Positions 1 through 10,662 of a DNA stretch of 64,000 nucleotides are shown here, in pieces (the first letter of the stretch is position 1; every line of letters starts with the position of its first letter). The DNA is taken from assembly GCA_020638575.1 (NCBI GenBank), contig JACKIH010000003.1:2771501-2835500 (forward strand). The letters run 5' to 3'. The stretch is from Rhodospirillaceae bacterium (GTDB lineage: Bacteria; Pseudomonadota; Alphaproteobacteria; DSM-16000; Inquilinaceae). Below the pieces are notes generated by a model. The model worked only from the letters and a program-made list of their open reading frames with translations. It made no database searches and was not told the origin of the DNA. A program made the position numbers and the translations under genes.

Positions 1-393
1 TGGATCGAGCTGGAGGCCAGCGAGCAGAGCCGCATGCCCAACACCGCACTGCCCCAGGGCCGCTATTGCCGGCTGGGGATCGATGCGGTGGCCGGCAGCC
101 GCGTGTGGGACGTGCAGTCGGGCCTGCGGGTGGTGATCGGCCCGCTGACCTATAAGCAGTTCATCCGCTTCATGCCGGGCGGCGGCGACCTGAAGCGGCT
201 GGCCCACCTCATCCGGCTCTATCTGGGGCCGGCGGTGAGCTGCGAGGCCCAGGTGATCCTGCGCCGCGACCAGGTGCCGAACCTGGCTCTGGGCGGCGAG
301 GTGCGCCCGCAGCTCGGCTGGAACACCTGGGCGTGTTCGGAACCGCCGCGCAAGGACGTCGACGACGCCGTCTACCTGCTCGACGTCCTGTAG
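1..393 (+). CDS. tssG: Type VI secretion baseplate subunit TssG (ImpH/VasB), C-terminal part
   Basis: The reading frame is open from the first base of the window, so the 5' end lies outside it. TssG is a baseplate component of the type VI secretion system that works with TssE, TssF and TssK. The visible ~130 residues fit the end of the family: a GSRVWD-type segment, then a stretch like IGPLTYKQFIRFMPGG, then LIRLYLGPAVSCE, and finally LGWNTWACS near the C-terminus, where the family typically has LGWTTWLG. The first Met in frame is at position 34, but the matching sequence begins before it, so this is not the start. No further T6SS gene follows, so this is the distal end of the cluster. The family call is from memory of the conserved C-terminal pattern and is fairly confident. 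Confidence 0.85.
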   Translation, partial: WIELEASEQSRMPNTALPQGRYCRLGIDAVAGSRVWDVQSGLRVVIGPLTYKQFIRFMPGGGDLKRLAHLIRLYLGPAVSCEAQVILRRDQVPNLALGGEVRPQLGWNTWACSEPPRKDVDDAVYLLDVL

Positions 394-446
394 GCCATGT
401 CCCTTTCAGTCTGCGCCGGCCGGCACGTCCGGCCTGGACTCCGGAC

Positions 447-479
447 AAAAAAAGCCCCGGCGGAGGGGCTTGCCGGGGC
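447..479 (-). terminator. Leftward intrinsic terminator (distal)
   Basis: A stem GCCCCGG / CCGGGGC (454-460 with 473-479) has a run of seven A on its left side, which reads as a U-tract after the hairpin for leftward transcription. It lies about 390 nt beyond the TRAP permease stop, so it is probably a backup terminator. The stem could also slow rightward transcription from tssG, although there is no T-run on that side. Confidence 0.6.
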
Positions 480-720
480 GAAGTCGATGAGGGTTAACAG
501 GATGGCGTCACCCTAATCCCCCCCGATCCGGCCCGCTGTGCGCTCCGTCACACCTGATGCCGCCGAACCGACGAAGCGACCCATCGGCTCGGCTCGCGGG
601 CACGCTGGCATGGGTGCGGGCGGCGAAGAGGGGGGCGGGGCGGGGGAGTGGGCTAGGACCGAGTCCGCCAAAGGCAAGAAGGCTCTAACGGGCGCGCGGC
701 CACCGCAACAGAGTGTTCAC

Positions 721-754
721 AAGAAAAATGCCCTGTCGCGCGCTGCGACAGGGC
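721..754 (-). terminator. Leftward intrinsic terminator of the TRAP operon
   Basis: A perfect 10-bp stem GCCCTGTCGC / GCGACAGGGC (730-739 with 745-754) has a 5-nt loop. It is followed on the leftward strand by an A-rich tract at 721-728 that reads as U-rich. It lies about 110 nt past the stop of the DctQM permease and is the best candidate for the end of the TRAP transcript. Confidence 0.8.
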
Positions 755-864
755 GGAGTCGGGACTTCAGGAGCACTCACGATCCCATATATGGGCCGAA
801 GCCCGGGATCATGCTGTGACCGGGGTCACTCCACAGAGCATACACCCGGTCCACTAACCATAGG

Positions 865-3240
<2,376 letters not shown>

Positions 3241-3331
3241 GGCTCACACCTCGCCCCAAAGCACGCGAGCCGTACCTGGCGATGGATCCGGGGGACGGCG
3301 TCGGCGCGAGGCTGCTTAAGCGGAACGGGGT

Positions 3332-3360
3332 GCCGGGGACCCGTGGTGCAGGTCCCCGGC
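3332..3360 (-). other. Stem-loop between TRAP binding-protein and permease genes
   Basis: A perfect 10-bp inverted repeat GCCGGGGACC / GGTCCCCGGC with a 9-nt loop lies in the 148-nt gap between the binding-protein stop (3389) and the permease start (3240). It lacks a U-tract, so it is unlikely to be a full terminator. Such intercistronic hairpins after binding-protein genes often stabilise the upstream mRNA or attenuate the downstream gene, giving more binding protein than permease. That role is inferred here from position and structure only. Confidence 0.6.
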
Positions 3361-3388
3361 GGTGGTCACGGCCTGGGCCAGGTGCGGC

Positions 3389-4513
3389 CTACTGCTCCGC
3401 GCCCTGTTCGGTCTGGGCGGTGGGATCGCCGTAGAAGTCGCGCGGCAGGTAGGCCAGCGTCCGCCAATAGGCATAGTTCCGGCGGAACTCTTCCTGGCTC
3501 TCGTACACCCGGGCGAAGTCCGCATCGTTGGCGGCTTCCTCGGCCAGCACTTCCTGCGACACAGCATAGAGCTCGCGCAGAATGTCCTCGTTCAGCCGGG
3601 TGGCGGTGACGCCGCCCGCGATGAAGCCCTGGATCACTTCGCCCTGGATGGCTTCGCCGTAGGACAGGTTGCGCAGCACGCCGGCCATGCAGCCGGTGTC
3701 GAGCATGGCGCGCTGCTGGTCCGACAGGCCGGCCCAGACGTCGTTGTTGACCTCCAGGTGGAAGGCCGCGAACGGCTGGTGCCAACCGGGGAAGTAGTTG
3801 TAGGTGGCCACCCGGTCGAAGCCGAGCCGCTGGTCGACGATCGGCAGCGAGAACTCCGTGGCGTCGATGACGTTGCGCTCCAGCGCCTGGAACAGCTCGC
3901 CGCCCGGCAGCATGGTCACGTTGGCGCCCAGCGCCTGCAGCACGCGGCCGCCGAGGCCGGCGAAGCGGATGCGCAGGCCCTGGAAGTCTTCCAGGCTGTT
4001 GATCGGCTCGCGGAACCAGCCGGCGGTTTCCGGCCCGGTGATGCCGCAGAAGATCGGATGTACACCCTGGGCACCGTAGATGTCTTCGGCCAGCTCACGG
4101 CCGCCGCCATAGTACCACCAGGCGCTGTACTCCCACGGCTCCATGCCGAACGGCACGGCGGCAAACAGCGGCGAGGAGGGGATGCGGCCCTGGTCGTAGC
4201 CGATCCAGTTGTAGCCCGCGTCGATCTGGCCGGAACCGATGGCCTCGGTCAGCTCCAGCGCCGGCACCAGCTCGCCCGGCTCGGCGACGCGGAATTCGAT
4301 GGCGCCGCCGCTGGCGGCATTGAGTTGGTCGGCCACCCAGACGAGATTGTCGCCAAGGGCCGGCAGCGAGGTCGGGAACGCGCCCGGCACACGCCAGCGG
4401 ATCCGCTCGTCCTGTGCTGCGGCACTGCCGGCCAGCGACGTGGCGCCGACGACGGCCACGGCGGCCACGGCCACAGCGGTGGTCAAGCTCTTACGCCAGG
4501 AAATCATGGTCAT
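3389..4513 (-). CDS. TRAP transporter periplasmic substrate-binding protein (DctP/TakP-like)
   Basis: Periplasmic binding protein of the TRAP system, 374 residues. The N-terminus is a typical Sec signal (basic start, hydrophobic core, AAAQD cleavage region at about residue 34). Mature sequence carries family stretches such as GELVPALELTEAIGSGQIDAG, LRIRFAGLGGRVLQALG and PGWHQP, which resemble the TakP/SmoM branch that binds 2-oxo acids or polyols. The start at 4513 is preferred over longer in-frame extensions because GGGGGA lies 6-7 nt before the ATG and the signal peptide begins immediately. It is first in the operon with the fused permease downstream. The exact ligand cannot be read from sequence; an organic-acid ligand is an inference from the subfamily resemblance. 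Confidence 0.92.
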   Translation of the reverse strand: MTMISWRKSLTTAVAVAAVAVVGATSLAGSAAAQDERIRWRVPGAFPTSLPALGDNLVWVADQLNAASGGAIEFRVAEPGELVPALELTEAIGSGQIDAGYNWIGYDQGRIPSSPLFAAVPFGMEPWEYSAWWYYGGGRELAEDIYGAQGVHPIFCGITGPETAGWFREPINSLEDFQGLRIRFAGLGGRVLQALGANVTMLPGGELFQALERNVIDATEFSLPIVDQRLGFDRVATYNYFPGWHQPFAAFHLEVNNDVWAGLSDQQRAMLDTGCMAGVLRNLSYGEAIQGEVIQGFIAGGVTATRLNEDILRELYAVSQEVLAEEAANDADFARVYESQEEFRRNYAYWRTLAYLPRDFYGDPTAQTEQGAEQ

Positions 4514-4804
4514 TCGGGTCCCCCTATCGTCTTGCTCGCATTGTTTGCAGATGACACCCGCCGCCACGCCCTTCCGGGCCCGCCGGACTCGGTCTTGAGT
4601 GTGCGGACGCGTCTGTCCACGGGCTGCCCGGCTTGGCTGCCAGATCAAACCCCGGACCAGTCGCACCGTACCGTGCTGATCGGTCGGAAGTTCTTGGTCC
4701 TCCCTATGGGTCGACCGGTTGTCCCGGTTCTCCATTCCTAAGGTGTTAGACCATGCCCGCCTTCGAGGCAAATGCCAACAGTGTGTCGTTGCCGATGGGG
4801 CAGC

Positions 4805-5824
4805 TCACGCACCGGCGGGAATTCCAGTGGTGGTCGAGTGTTCGAAATGCAGAATCTCGTCGGGATAGACCCGCGGGAAGGCGGCGTGGGCGGCCATGGC
4901 CGCCTCGGAAAATCCGGTGAGGATGAGTTTCAATTTGCCCGGATAGGTGGCGATGTCGCCGATGGCGTAGACGCCCCTCAGGTTGGTCTGGCAGGTCGCG
5001 GGGGCGATCCGAATGTGAGACTTCTCCAGGTCGATGCCCCAGTCGTGTATCGGGCCGAGATCCATCGACAGCCCGAAGAAGGCGAGCAGAACGTCGGCGT
5101 CCAGCCGCCGCGTCTCACCGTCGAGCGTGGCCACGCTGACGCCGGCCAACCGCCCGTCCGCGCCGTCGAGCCCGGCGAGCTGGTAGGGGATCACCATCTC
5201 GATGCGGCCCTCGGCGGCCAGCGCTTCGGCGCGCGCCACGGACTCCGGGGCGGCGCGGAACTTGGGCCGGCGGTGCACCAGGTAGACGTGGCGGGCGATA
5301 TCGGCCAGCGCCACCGCCCAGTCCACGGCGCTGTCGCCGCCGCCGGCGATGACCACGCGCTTGCCCGCAAGCTCCGCCTTGCGCTGCACGGCGTAGAACA
5401 CGCTGCGGCCTTCGTAGTCCGCCAGCCCCTTCAACGGCGGCCGGTTGGGGCCGAAGGCGCCGACACCGCCGGCGATCATCACCGCCTTGGCGCGGATGAC
5501 TGTGCCGGCGGAAGTTTCCAGCCGCCAGATGGCACCGTCGTCTTCACACGCAAGGTCGATGACCGGCTGGCCCAGATGGTAGACCGGTTCGAAGGGGGCG
5601 GCCTGTTCCATCAGACGGTCGATCAGTTGGGCGGCATCGATGGCGGCAAAGCCCGGAATGTCGTAGATCGGCTTTTCCGGATAGAGGGCCGTGCACTGGC
5701 CGCCCACCGCATCGAGGGCATCGATGACATGGCACCGCATGCGCAGCATGCCGCACTGGAACACCGCAAACAGTCCGACCGGTCCGGCTCCGATGATCGC
5801 CACATCGGTGAAGTATGCTGTCAT
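4805..5824 (-). CDS. Ferredoxin/flavodoxin--NADP+ reductase, thioredoxin-reductase-like type
   Basis: Two-domain FAD/NAD(P)-binding reductase of 339 residues. It carries an N-terminal FAD motif GAGPVG at ~10-15, GGQCTALYPEK, a second dinucleotide motif GGGDSA in the middle followed by HRRPKFRA, and a C-terminal YAIGDIATYPGKLKLI segment that seats FAD. It lacks the CxxC redox pair of thioredoxin reductase. This pattern is that of the YumC-type ferredoxin-NADP reductases found in Bacillus, green sulfur bacteria and many alphaproteobacteria (EC 1.18.1.2), which pass electrons between NADPH and ferredoxin in the cytosol. The ATG at 5824 has a GAGAGAA site upstream; longer in-frame extensions read into low-quality sequence. 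It is divergent from tsaE. Confidence 0.9.
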   Translation of the reverse strand: MTAYFTDVAIIGAGPVGLFAVFQCGMLRMRCHVIDALDAVGGQCTALYPEKPIYDIPGFAAIDAAQLIDRLMEQAAPFEPVYHLGQPVIDLACEDDGAIWRLETSAGTVIRAKAVMIAGGVGAFGPNRPPLKGLADYEGRSVFYAVQRKAELAGKRVVIAGGGDSAVDWAVALADIARHVYLVHRRPKFRAAPESVARAEALAAEGRIEMVIPYQLAGLDGADGRLAGVSVATLDGETRRLDADVLLAFFGLSMDLGPIHDWGIDLEKSHIRIAPATCQTNLRGVYAIGDIATYPGKLKLILTGFSEAAMAAHAAFPRVYPDEILHFEHSTTTGIPAGA

Positions 5825-5929
5825 GCGCCGTTCTCTCGCAGTCTGGCGGGGCGCGGCACCCGGCCGGGGCGGGCACCGATCCTGCGCATGTAGCAGACGA
5901 TCCAGGCCGGCGGTAGGCGCGGCGGCGGC

Positions 5930-6394
5930 ATGACCGGGTCCGCGGATCTGCTGCTGGCCGACGAGGCGGCCACCTGTGCGCTCGGCGCCCGGCTGGTGCC
6001 GGCACTCCGGCCCGGCGACGTGTTGCTGCTGGCGGGCGGGCTCGGCACCGGCAAGACGACGCTGGCGCGTGCCGGCATCCAGGCAGCCCTCGGCGGACCG
6101 GCGGAGGTGCCCAGCCCCACCTTCACCCTGGTGCAGACCTACGACCTGCCGGCCGGCACGCTGTGGCACTTCGACCTTTACCGCCTGGGTGACCCGGCGG
6201 AGGTGCTGGAGCTGGGGTTCGAGGATGCGGTGGCCGACGGCATCGTGCTGGTGGAATGGCCCGACCGGCTGGGGCCGCTGCTGCCGGCGCGCCACGCCAC
6301 GGTCGATCTGATCGCCGAGCCCGGCAGTGACCGCCGCCGCGCCCATCTGAGTTTTGTCGGCGACTGGCGCGGCAGTTCGCTGCCGCTCCTTTGA
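5930..6394 (+). CDS. tsaE: tRNA threonylcarbamoyladenosine biosynthesis ATPase TsaE
   Basis: Small P-loop ATPase of 154 residues that, with TsaB and TsaD, installs the t6A modification at position 37 of ANN-decoding tRNAs. The P-loop GGLGTGKTT sits at residues 36-44. It is followed by the family motifs PSPTFTLVQTY and WHFDLYRL and by the acidic segment LEWPDR-like (VEWPDRLG). Length is normal for the family. It begins 105 bp from the divergent ferredoxin reductase gene, so a bidirectional promoter region lies between. The usual alphaproteobacterial partner, an aminoglycoside-phosphotransferase-like gene, does not follow. Confidence 0.95.
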   Translation: MTGSADLLLADEAATCALGARLVPALRPGDVLLLAGGLGTGKTTLARAGIQAALGGPAEVPSPTFTLVQTYDLPAGTLWHFDLYRLGDPAEVLELGFEDAVADGIVLVEWPDRLGPLLPARHATVDLIAEPGSDRRRAHLSFVGDWRGSSLPLL

Positions 6395-6452
6395 AGCCGG
6401 CAACCCAGCGCACGGACGCCGTCGCACCGGGCGGCGAGCGACGGAGTCACCC

Positions 6453-8414
6453 CTATTGCGCGTCTTCAGTCGGTGCGGTGCCGGTGGCGGCGGCGAGCCA
6501 GCGGCGGGCGGCGGCTTCGGTGTCCGGCGTCCAGCGCCCGTCGGCCGGTCCGGCGAAGGTGCCGGCGGCCAGCCAATCTTCCTGGCGGCGGGTCAGCGCC
6601 TCAACGTCGGCCCAGGCGGCCCGCAGGTCCGCCAGTGCACCCTCCATATCGCCGTTCAGCGTGCGGGCCAGCGCCCGCTGCTCGCGCGCAAAGGCCGAGG
6701 CCGGATCGAGGTCCACGGCCCGGTCGAGATCGGCGAGGCTGGCGTCGAGCCGTCCGGCGATGCGCCGCACCATGCCGCGCAGCGCCAGCGCTTCGGCGTC
6801 GGCGCCATCGAGATCCAACGCGGTGTCCAGGGCCGCCTCCGCCGCCGCGATCTCGCCCAGGCCCAAGAGGGCGCGCGCCCGGTTGATGTGGGCCGGCACG
6901 CGCTCCGGCTCGGCGGCGATCACCCGGTCGAAATCCGCCAGGGCGCCGGCAAAATCGGCGGCCAGGCGGCGCGCCACCCCGCGGTCGTGGTAGAGCGCGG
7001 GCGGCACGGGGTCGCCGGCGGCAGCCGTGGCCGCGATCAGCGTGTCGTAGGCCGCCACCGCCTCGCCGGGGCGGCCCAGGGTCACCAGGGCGGCGGCCCA
7101 GCCGCGCTGGGCATCGCGCCGCTCGGGCGCGGCCGCCACGACGGTCTCGAAATCCGCCAGTGCGCCCGCCGCATCGCCGCTTTCCAGGCGCAGCAGGCCA
7201 CGCTGCACCTGCACCTCGGCCGCCGTTGGGTCGAGGGCGAGGGCGGTGCTCAGGTCGGCTTCCGCCGCAGCACCACGGCCGAGCGTGCGCAGCAGGGTGC
7301 CGCGCAGCACCAGCGCATCGGCGAGGTCCGGGCGGTCGGCGATGAGGCCGGAGAGCACCGCGAGGGCGGCTTCGGCGTCCGGCCCGCGGGCGAGCAGCAG
7401 GGCCAGTTGCAGCCGGTCGTCCGAGGTGGCGGTGCCGCTGTCGGCGAGGCGCTGCAGATCGGCGGCGGCGGCATCCAGGTCGCCGTTCGCGGCCGCCAGC
7501 CCGGCGCGCGCCCTGAGCACATCGGCATCGTCCGCGCCCAGCGCCACCAGGCGGTCGAGCATGGCGAGCGCGTCGGCCGGCCGGCCGTCCTCCAGATAGA
7601 AGCCGGCGGCGCGGCGCAGCAGGGCCGGATTGTCCGGGGCCAGGGCGAGGGCGTGTTCGACCGCGGCGATGGCGGCGGACAGGCGCCCGGCCTCCGCGGC
7701 TGCATCGATCAGCAGCACCAACGCGTCGAGCCGGTCGGGCGCGGCCGCCAGCACCTGTTCGACCTCCGCCATGGCGCTGCCGGGGTTGCCGAGTGCGCGC
7801 TGGGCCCGCGCCCGGCCGAGGTGGCCCGCCACCGCATCCCCGCCGCCGCGCAGGTAGCTGCCGAAGTCGATCAGCGCGGCCGCCGGGTCATCCAGTTCCA
7901 GCCAGACCGATCCGCGCAGCGCGTAGAGGTCCACGGCCGCAGGATTGTGCGCCAGCGCGTCGGTCAGGGCCGCGGCCGCTTCCTCCCAGCGCTCCAGGCG
8001 CACCAGCACGCGCCCGCGCACCGCCTGCAGCGGCGCCAGGTCGCGATCGAGCGCGATGGCGGCGGCGAAATCCTCCGAAGCCTGGAGCAGCCGGCCGGCG
8101 CCCAGTGCGGCCTCGCCGCGGCTGGCATAGGCCACGGCCAGCGCGGGGTCGAGTTCGATCGCCCGGTCGCAGTCGGCAAGCGCTGCCTCGTAGGCGCCGG
8201 TCAGCACCTGCATCTGGCAGCGGCTTTGAAAGAGCGCGGCAAGCCGTTCGGGGGGGCCGGGAGTGCGGGAGATGGCGCGGGTATAGGCAGCGATCGCCGC
8301 CGCCGGGTCCACGGCGCCGTCCTCCGTGCCCGCCGGCTCGGTGGCCGCGGCGAACGGCCCGCCGAGCGTCGCCAGAACCGCCGCCAGGACCGCTGCCACC
8401 ACCGCCCATCGCAT
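6453..8414 (-). CDS. Exported protein made almost entirely of TPR repeats
   Basis: A 653-residue protein beginning with a clear signal peptide (MRWAVVAAVLAAVLATLGG, cleavage near AAAT). The rest is a continuous array of about 16-17 helical repeats with the TPR pattern: A at positions 8 and 20, often ending in LDP or APD, for example ADCDRAIELDPALAVAYASRG and LADFDRVIAAEPERVPAHINRA. The last ~40 residues (after QEDWLAAGTF) leave the TPR pattern and contain DGRWTPDTEAAARRWL, a segment that resembles peptidoglycan-binding repeats, though this is weak. Tetratricopeptide arrays scaffold protein complexes, here in the periplasm or at the membrane. No partner is evident from the neighbours tsaE and msrP. 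Confidence 0.8.
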   Translation of the reverse strand: MRWAVVAAVLAAVLATLGGPFAAATEPAGTEDGAVDPAAAIAAYTRAISRTPGPPERLAALFQSRCQMQVLTGAYEAALADCDRAIELDPALAVAYASRGEAALGAGRLLQASEDFAAAIALDRDLAPLQAVRGRVLVRLERWEEAAAALTDALAHNPAAVDLYALRGSVWLELDDPAAALIDFGSYLRGGGDAVAGHLGRARAQRALGNPGSAMAEVEQVLAAAPDRLDALVLLIDAAAEAGRLSAAIAAVEHALALAPDNPALLRRAAGFYLEDGRPADALAMLDRLVALGADDADVLRARAGLAAANGDLDAAAADLQRLADSGTATSDDRLQLALLLARGPDAEAALAVLSGLIADRPDLADALVLRGTLLRTLGRGAAAEADLSTALALDPTAAEVQVQRGLLRLESGDAAGALADFETVVAAAPERRDAQRGWAAALVTLGRPGEAVAAYDTLIAATAAAGDPVPPALYHDRGVARRLAADFAGALADFDRVIAAEPERVPAHINRARALLGLGEIAAAEAALDTALDLDGADAEALALRGMVRRIAGRLDASLADLDRAVDLDPASAFAREQRALARTLNGDMEGALADLRAAWADVEALTRRQEDWLAAGTFAGPADGRWTPDTEAAARRWLAAATGTAPTEDAQ

Positions 8415-8492
8415 GGCGGGAACTATGCCGGCTGCGGCCCGGATTGTCGATGCGGGGCGCGGGCTTGGGGGTGCCGCCAGCCGCGGGCCCGC

Positions 8493-9473
8493 TCAGTGGA
8501 AATAGCGTTCGTCGCTGAGGTCGGGATAGAGGTGGGCGACCTGCTCGCCGTAGCCGTTGAAGATCTGCGTCGGCACCTCGTCGTTGGTGCCGATCAGCCG
8601 TTCGGTCGCCTGGCTCCAGCGCGGGTGCGGCACCTCAGGGTTGACGTTGGCCCAGAAGCCGTACTCGTTGCCCGCCAGGTTTTCCCAGAAGCTCAGCGGC
8701 TGCTGGTCGGTGAAGGTGAAGCGCACGATCGACTTGGCCGACTTGAAGCCGTACTTCCACGGCACCGCCAGCCGGAGAGGCGCGCCGTTCTGCCGCGGCA
8801 CCGGCCGGCCGTAAAGCCCGGTGACCATGAAGGCGACTTCGTTGGTGGCCTCGGCGATGGTGAGTCCTTCGGTATAGGGCCAGGGATACCAGAACTGCTC
8901 CTGGCCCGGCGCCACCTCGGCGTCCTCGAAGGTCTGCATGCGCACGTAGCGGGCGGAGGACAGCGGGCGGGCGTAGTCCACCAGTGCAGCCATGGGAAAA
9001 CCGCTCCACGGCACCGTCATCGCCCAGGCTTCCACGCAGCGGTGGCGGTAGACCCGCTCCTCCAGCGGCATGGCGCGGATCAGCGTGTCGATGTCGACGG
9101 TGCGCTCCTCTTCCACCATGCCGTCGAAGGTCACCGTCCACGGCCGGGTGGGCAGCGCCTGGGCGGCCCGCCAGATCTGCTTGTGTGAGCCGAACTCATA
9201 GAAGTTATTGTAGGTGGTCGCGACCTCCTCATCCGTCAGCGCGCGCCCGGCCTCGGCAAATTCCGGGTTGGGCGCTGCGGGATAGAGCTCGGCGGTGGGG
9301 TCGGGCGGCGTTTCCGTCTGTGCCTGCATGCGCTGCGGCAGCACCAGGGCGCCGGCACCGATCACCGCACCGCCGCCGGCGATCTGCATGAAGCGGCGGC
9401 GGTTCAAGTAGACGTGCTCGGGCGTGGCAGCGCTCTCCGGCAGCTCCCAGTCCTTACGGCGCTTGATCCACAT
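8493..9473 (-). CDS. msrP: Protein-methionine-sulfoxide reductase catalytic subunit MsrP (YedY)
   Basis: Periplasmic molybdoenzyme of 326 residues that repairs oxidised methionines in envelope proteins, normally with the membrane haem protein MsrQ as electron donor. It has a twin-arginine signal (NRRRFMQIAGGG at ~24-35), the conserved YNNFYEFG segment, and the cysteine molybdenum ligand in RHRCVEAWAM at about residue 146. The C-terminal half has KYGFKSAKSIVRF and ENLAGNEYGFWANVNP, all typical of the family. The start was set at the second ATG (9473), because GGAGG sits 7 nt before it but touches the first ATG (9479) directly. No msrQ is adjacent in this window. Confidence 0.95.
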   Translation of the reverse strand: MWIKRRKDWELPESAATPEHVYLNRRRFMQIAGGGAVIGAGALVLPQRMQAQTETPPDPTAELYPAAPNPEFAEAGRALTDEEVATTYNNFYEFGSHKQIWRAAQALPTRPWTVTFDGMVEEERTVDIDTLIRAMPLEERVYRHRCVEAWAMTVPWSGFPMAALVDYARPLSSARYVRMQTFEDAEVAPGQEQFWYPWPYTEGLTIAEATNEVAFMVTGLYGRPVPRQNGAPLRLAVPWKYGFKSAKSIVRFTFTDQQPLSFWENLAGNEYGFWANVNPEVPHPRWSQATERLIGTNDEVPTQIFNGYGEQVAHLYPDLSDERYFH

Positions 9474-9756
9474 GGCCATACCTCCGTTCGTGGTCTCTGA
9501 GAAATGGTCGAGGCCGCGGGTCGGGTAAACCAACATCTCTTGACAGTCGCGTGATCTGGCCGGTGACTCGCTGGGCAAGGCATGCGCGCTCGTGTCGCCG
9601 CCATAGGGCTCTGGGCAGGCTCATTGGTTCTTTGGTAAGGAATGACTGGCACGTTGCCGGTTCGCGCCGTTGCGGACCGCCGCCACGGCCACGGGGGGCG
9701 GACGATCCTTGACCATTTTTGGGCAGTTCAAGCACGAGCGCGGGCGCGGTCAGTTA

Positions 9757-10659
9757 ATGATGCGCTATGCCAGTCAGCTCGGCGAGATCGTCGAGCGCAA
9801 TCGCGCTCAGATGGCCCTGATGGCCGCCAAGCAGGAAAGCGACCAGGCCGCGGATCTGGCGCGCAAGGCCCTGCTGCAGGCCCAGACGGCGGACCGTGCG
9901 AAGACCGAGTTCCTGGCCAACATGAGCCACGAATTGCGCACGCCGCTGAACGCCATCATCGGGTTTTCCGACATTATCCGCTGCGGGCTGAACGATCCCA
10001 GCGACCGCAGCCGCTTCATCGAATACGCCGAATACATCCACACCTCCGGCACCCACCTGCTGGGTCTGATCAACGACATCCTGGATCTGTCGAAGATCGA
10101 TGCCGGCCGCCTGGTGCTCTACGAGCGCGAGGCGGTGCTGGGCGAACTGGTGGACGCCTGCCTCATCATCTCCAAGGAGCGGGCCGAAGAGCAGGGGCTG
10201 GTGGTGACCGCCGACCTGCCGCGCGACACCCGCCTGCTGGTGGACGAGCGCAAGGTCAAGCAGATCCTCATCAACGTCATTTCCAACGCCATCAAGTTCA
10301 CGCCCAACGGCGGCGCCGTGACCATCGAGGGCCGGCTGACGGAGGCCGGCGAGCTTGAATTGAAGGTCGTGGACAGCGGCATCGGCATCGCGTCGGAGCA
10401 TTTGTCGAAGGTGATGATTCCGTTCTGGCAGGTGGAGGGCGAACAGGCCCGCCGCTTCCAGGGCACGGGGCTCGGCCTGCCCCTGACGAAGGCCCTGGTG
10501 GAGGCCCACGGCGGCACGCTGGACATTGCCAGCGAGCTCGGCAAGGGGACCACCGTCACGATCGTCCTTCCCGCCCATCGGGTGGTGGCGTCCGGGGGTG
10601 AAGGGCATGACAGCGGATCGACGGTGGGTGCCGACGAACGCGCCAGCATGGACGTTTGA
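9757..10659 (+). CDS. Soluble sensor histidine kinase
   Basis: A histidine kinase of about 300 residues without membrane segments. A short helical N-terminus (~1-45, charged, likely coiled coil) leads into the H box FLANMSHELRTPLNAIIGFSDI with His near residue 58. After that come the N box (NVISNAIKFTPNGG), the G1 box (DSGIGIA), an F-like segment (IPFWQ) and the G2 box (GTGLGL), so the ATPase core is complete. There is no PAS, receiver or transmembrane domain, and no response regulator gene nearby. Start is uncertain: in-frame TTG codons at 9670 and 9709 are alternatives, and the ATG pair at 9757/9760 lacks a strong ribosome site. Its stop is only 3 nt before the ATG of the HerA-like gene, so the two are translationally coupled and probably act together. 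Confidence 0.85.
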   Translation: MMRYASQLGEIVERNRAQMALMAAKQESDQAADLARKALLQAQTADRAKTEFLANMSHELRTPLNAIIGFSDIIRCGLNDPSDRSRFIEYAEYIHTSGTHLLGLINDILDLSKIDAGRLVLYEREAVLGELVDACLIISKERAEEQGLVVTADLPRDTRLLVDERKVKQILINVISNAIKFTPNGGAVTIEGRLTEAGELELKVVDSGIGIASEHLSKVMIPFWQVEGEQARRFQGTGLGLPLTKALVEAHGGTLDIASELGKGTTVTIVLPAHRVVASGGEGHDSGSTVGADERASMDV

Positions 10660-10662
10660 GCA

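Larger units (their letters stand above)
394..864. other. Intergenic region between tssG and the TRAP operon
   Basis: This 471-bp stretch separates the rightward tssG end from the leftward TRAP permease end, so the two genes converge on it. It contains two hairpins with A-runs on their left side, annotated separately as leftward terminators. Between them the sequence is very G-rich (around 600-660) and shows no coding pattern; the ORFs that run through it have no recognisable protein and no ribosome binding site. I see nothing else in it. Confidence 0.5.

Noticed and set aside
538..819. A 93-codon ORF in the tssG-TRAP gap
   Set aside because: It runs through the terminator hairpin, lacks a ribosome site and has low-complexity composition.
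6354..9188. A 944-codon rightward ORF
   Set aside because: It is antisense to the TPR and msrP genes, has a Gly/Arg/Gln-rich composition and shows no domain.
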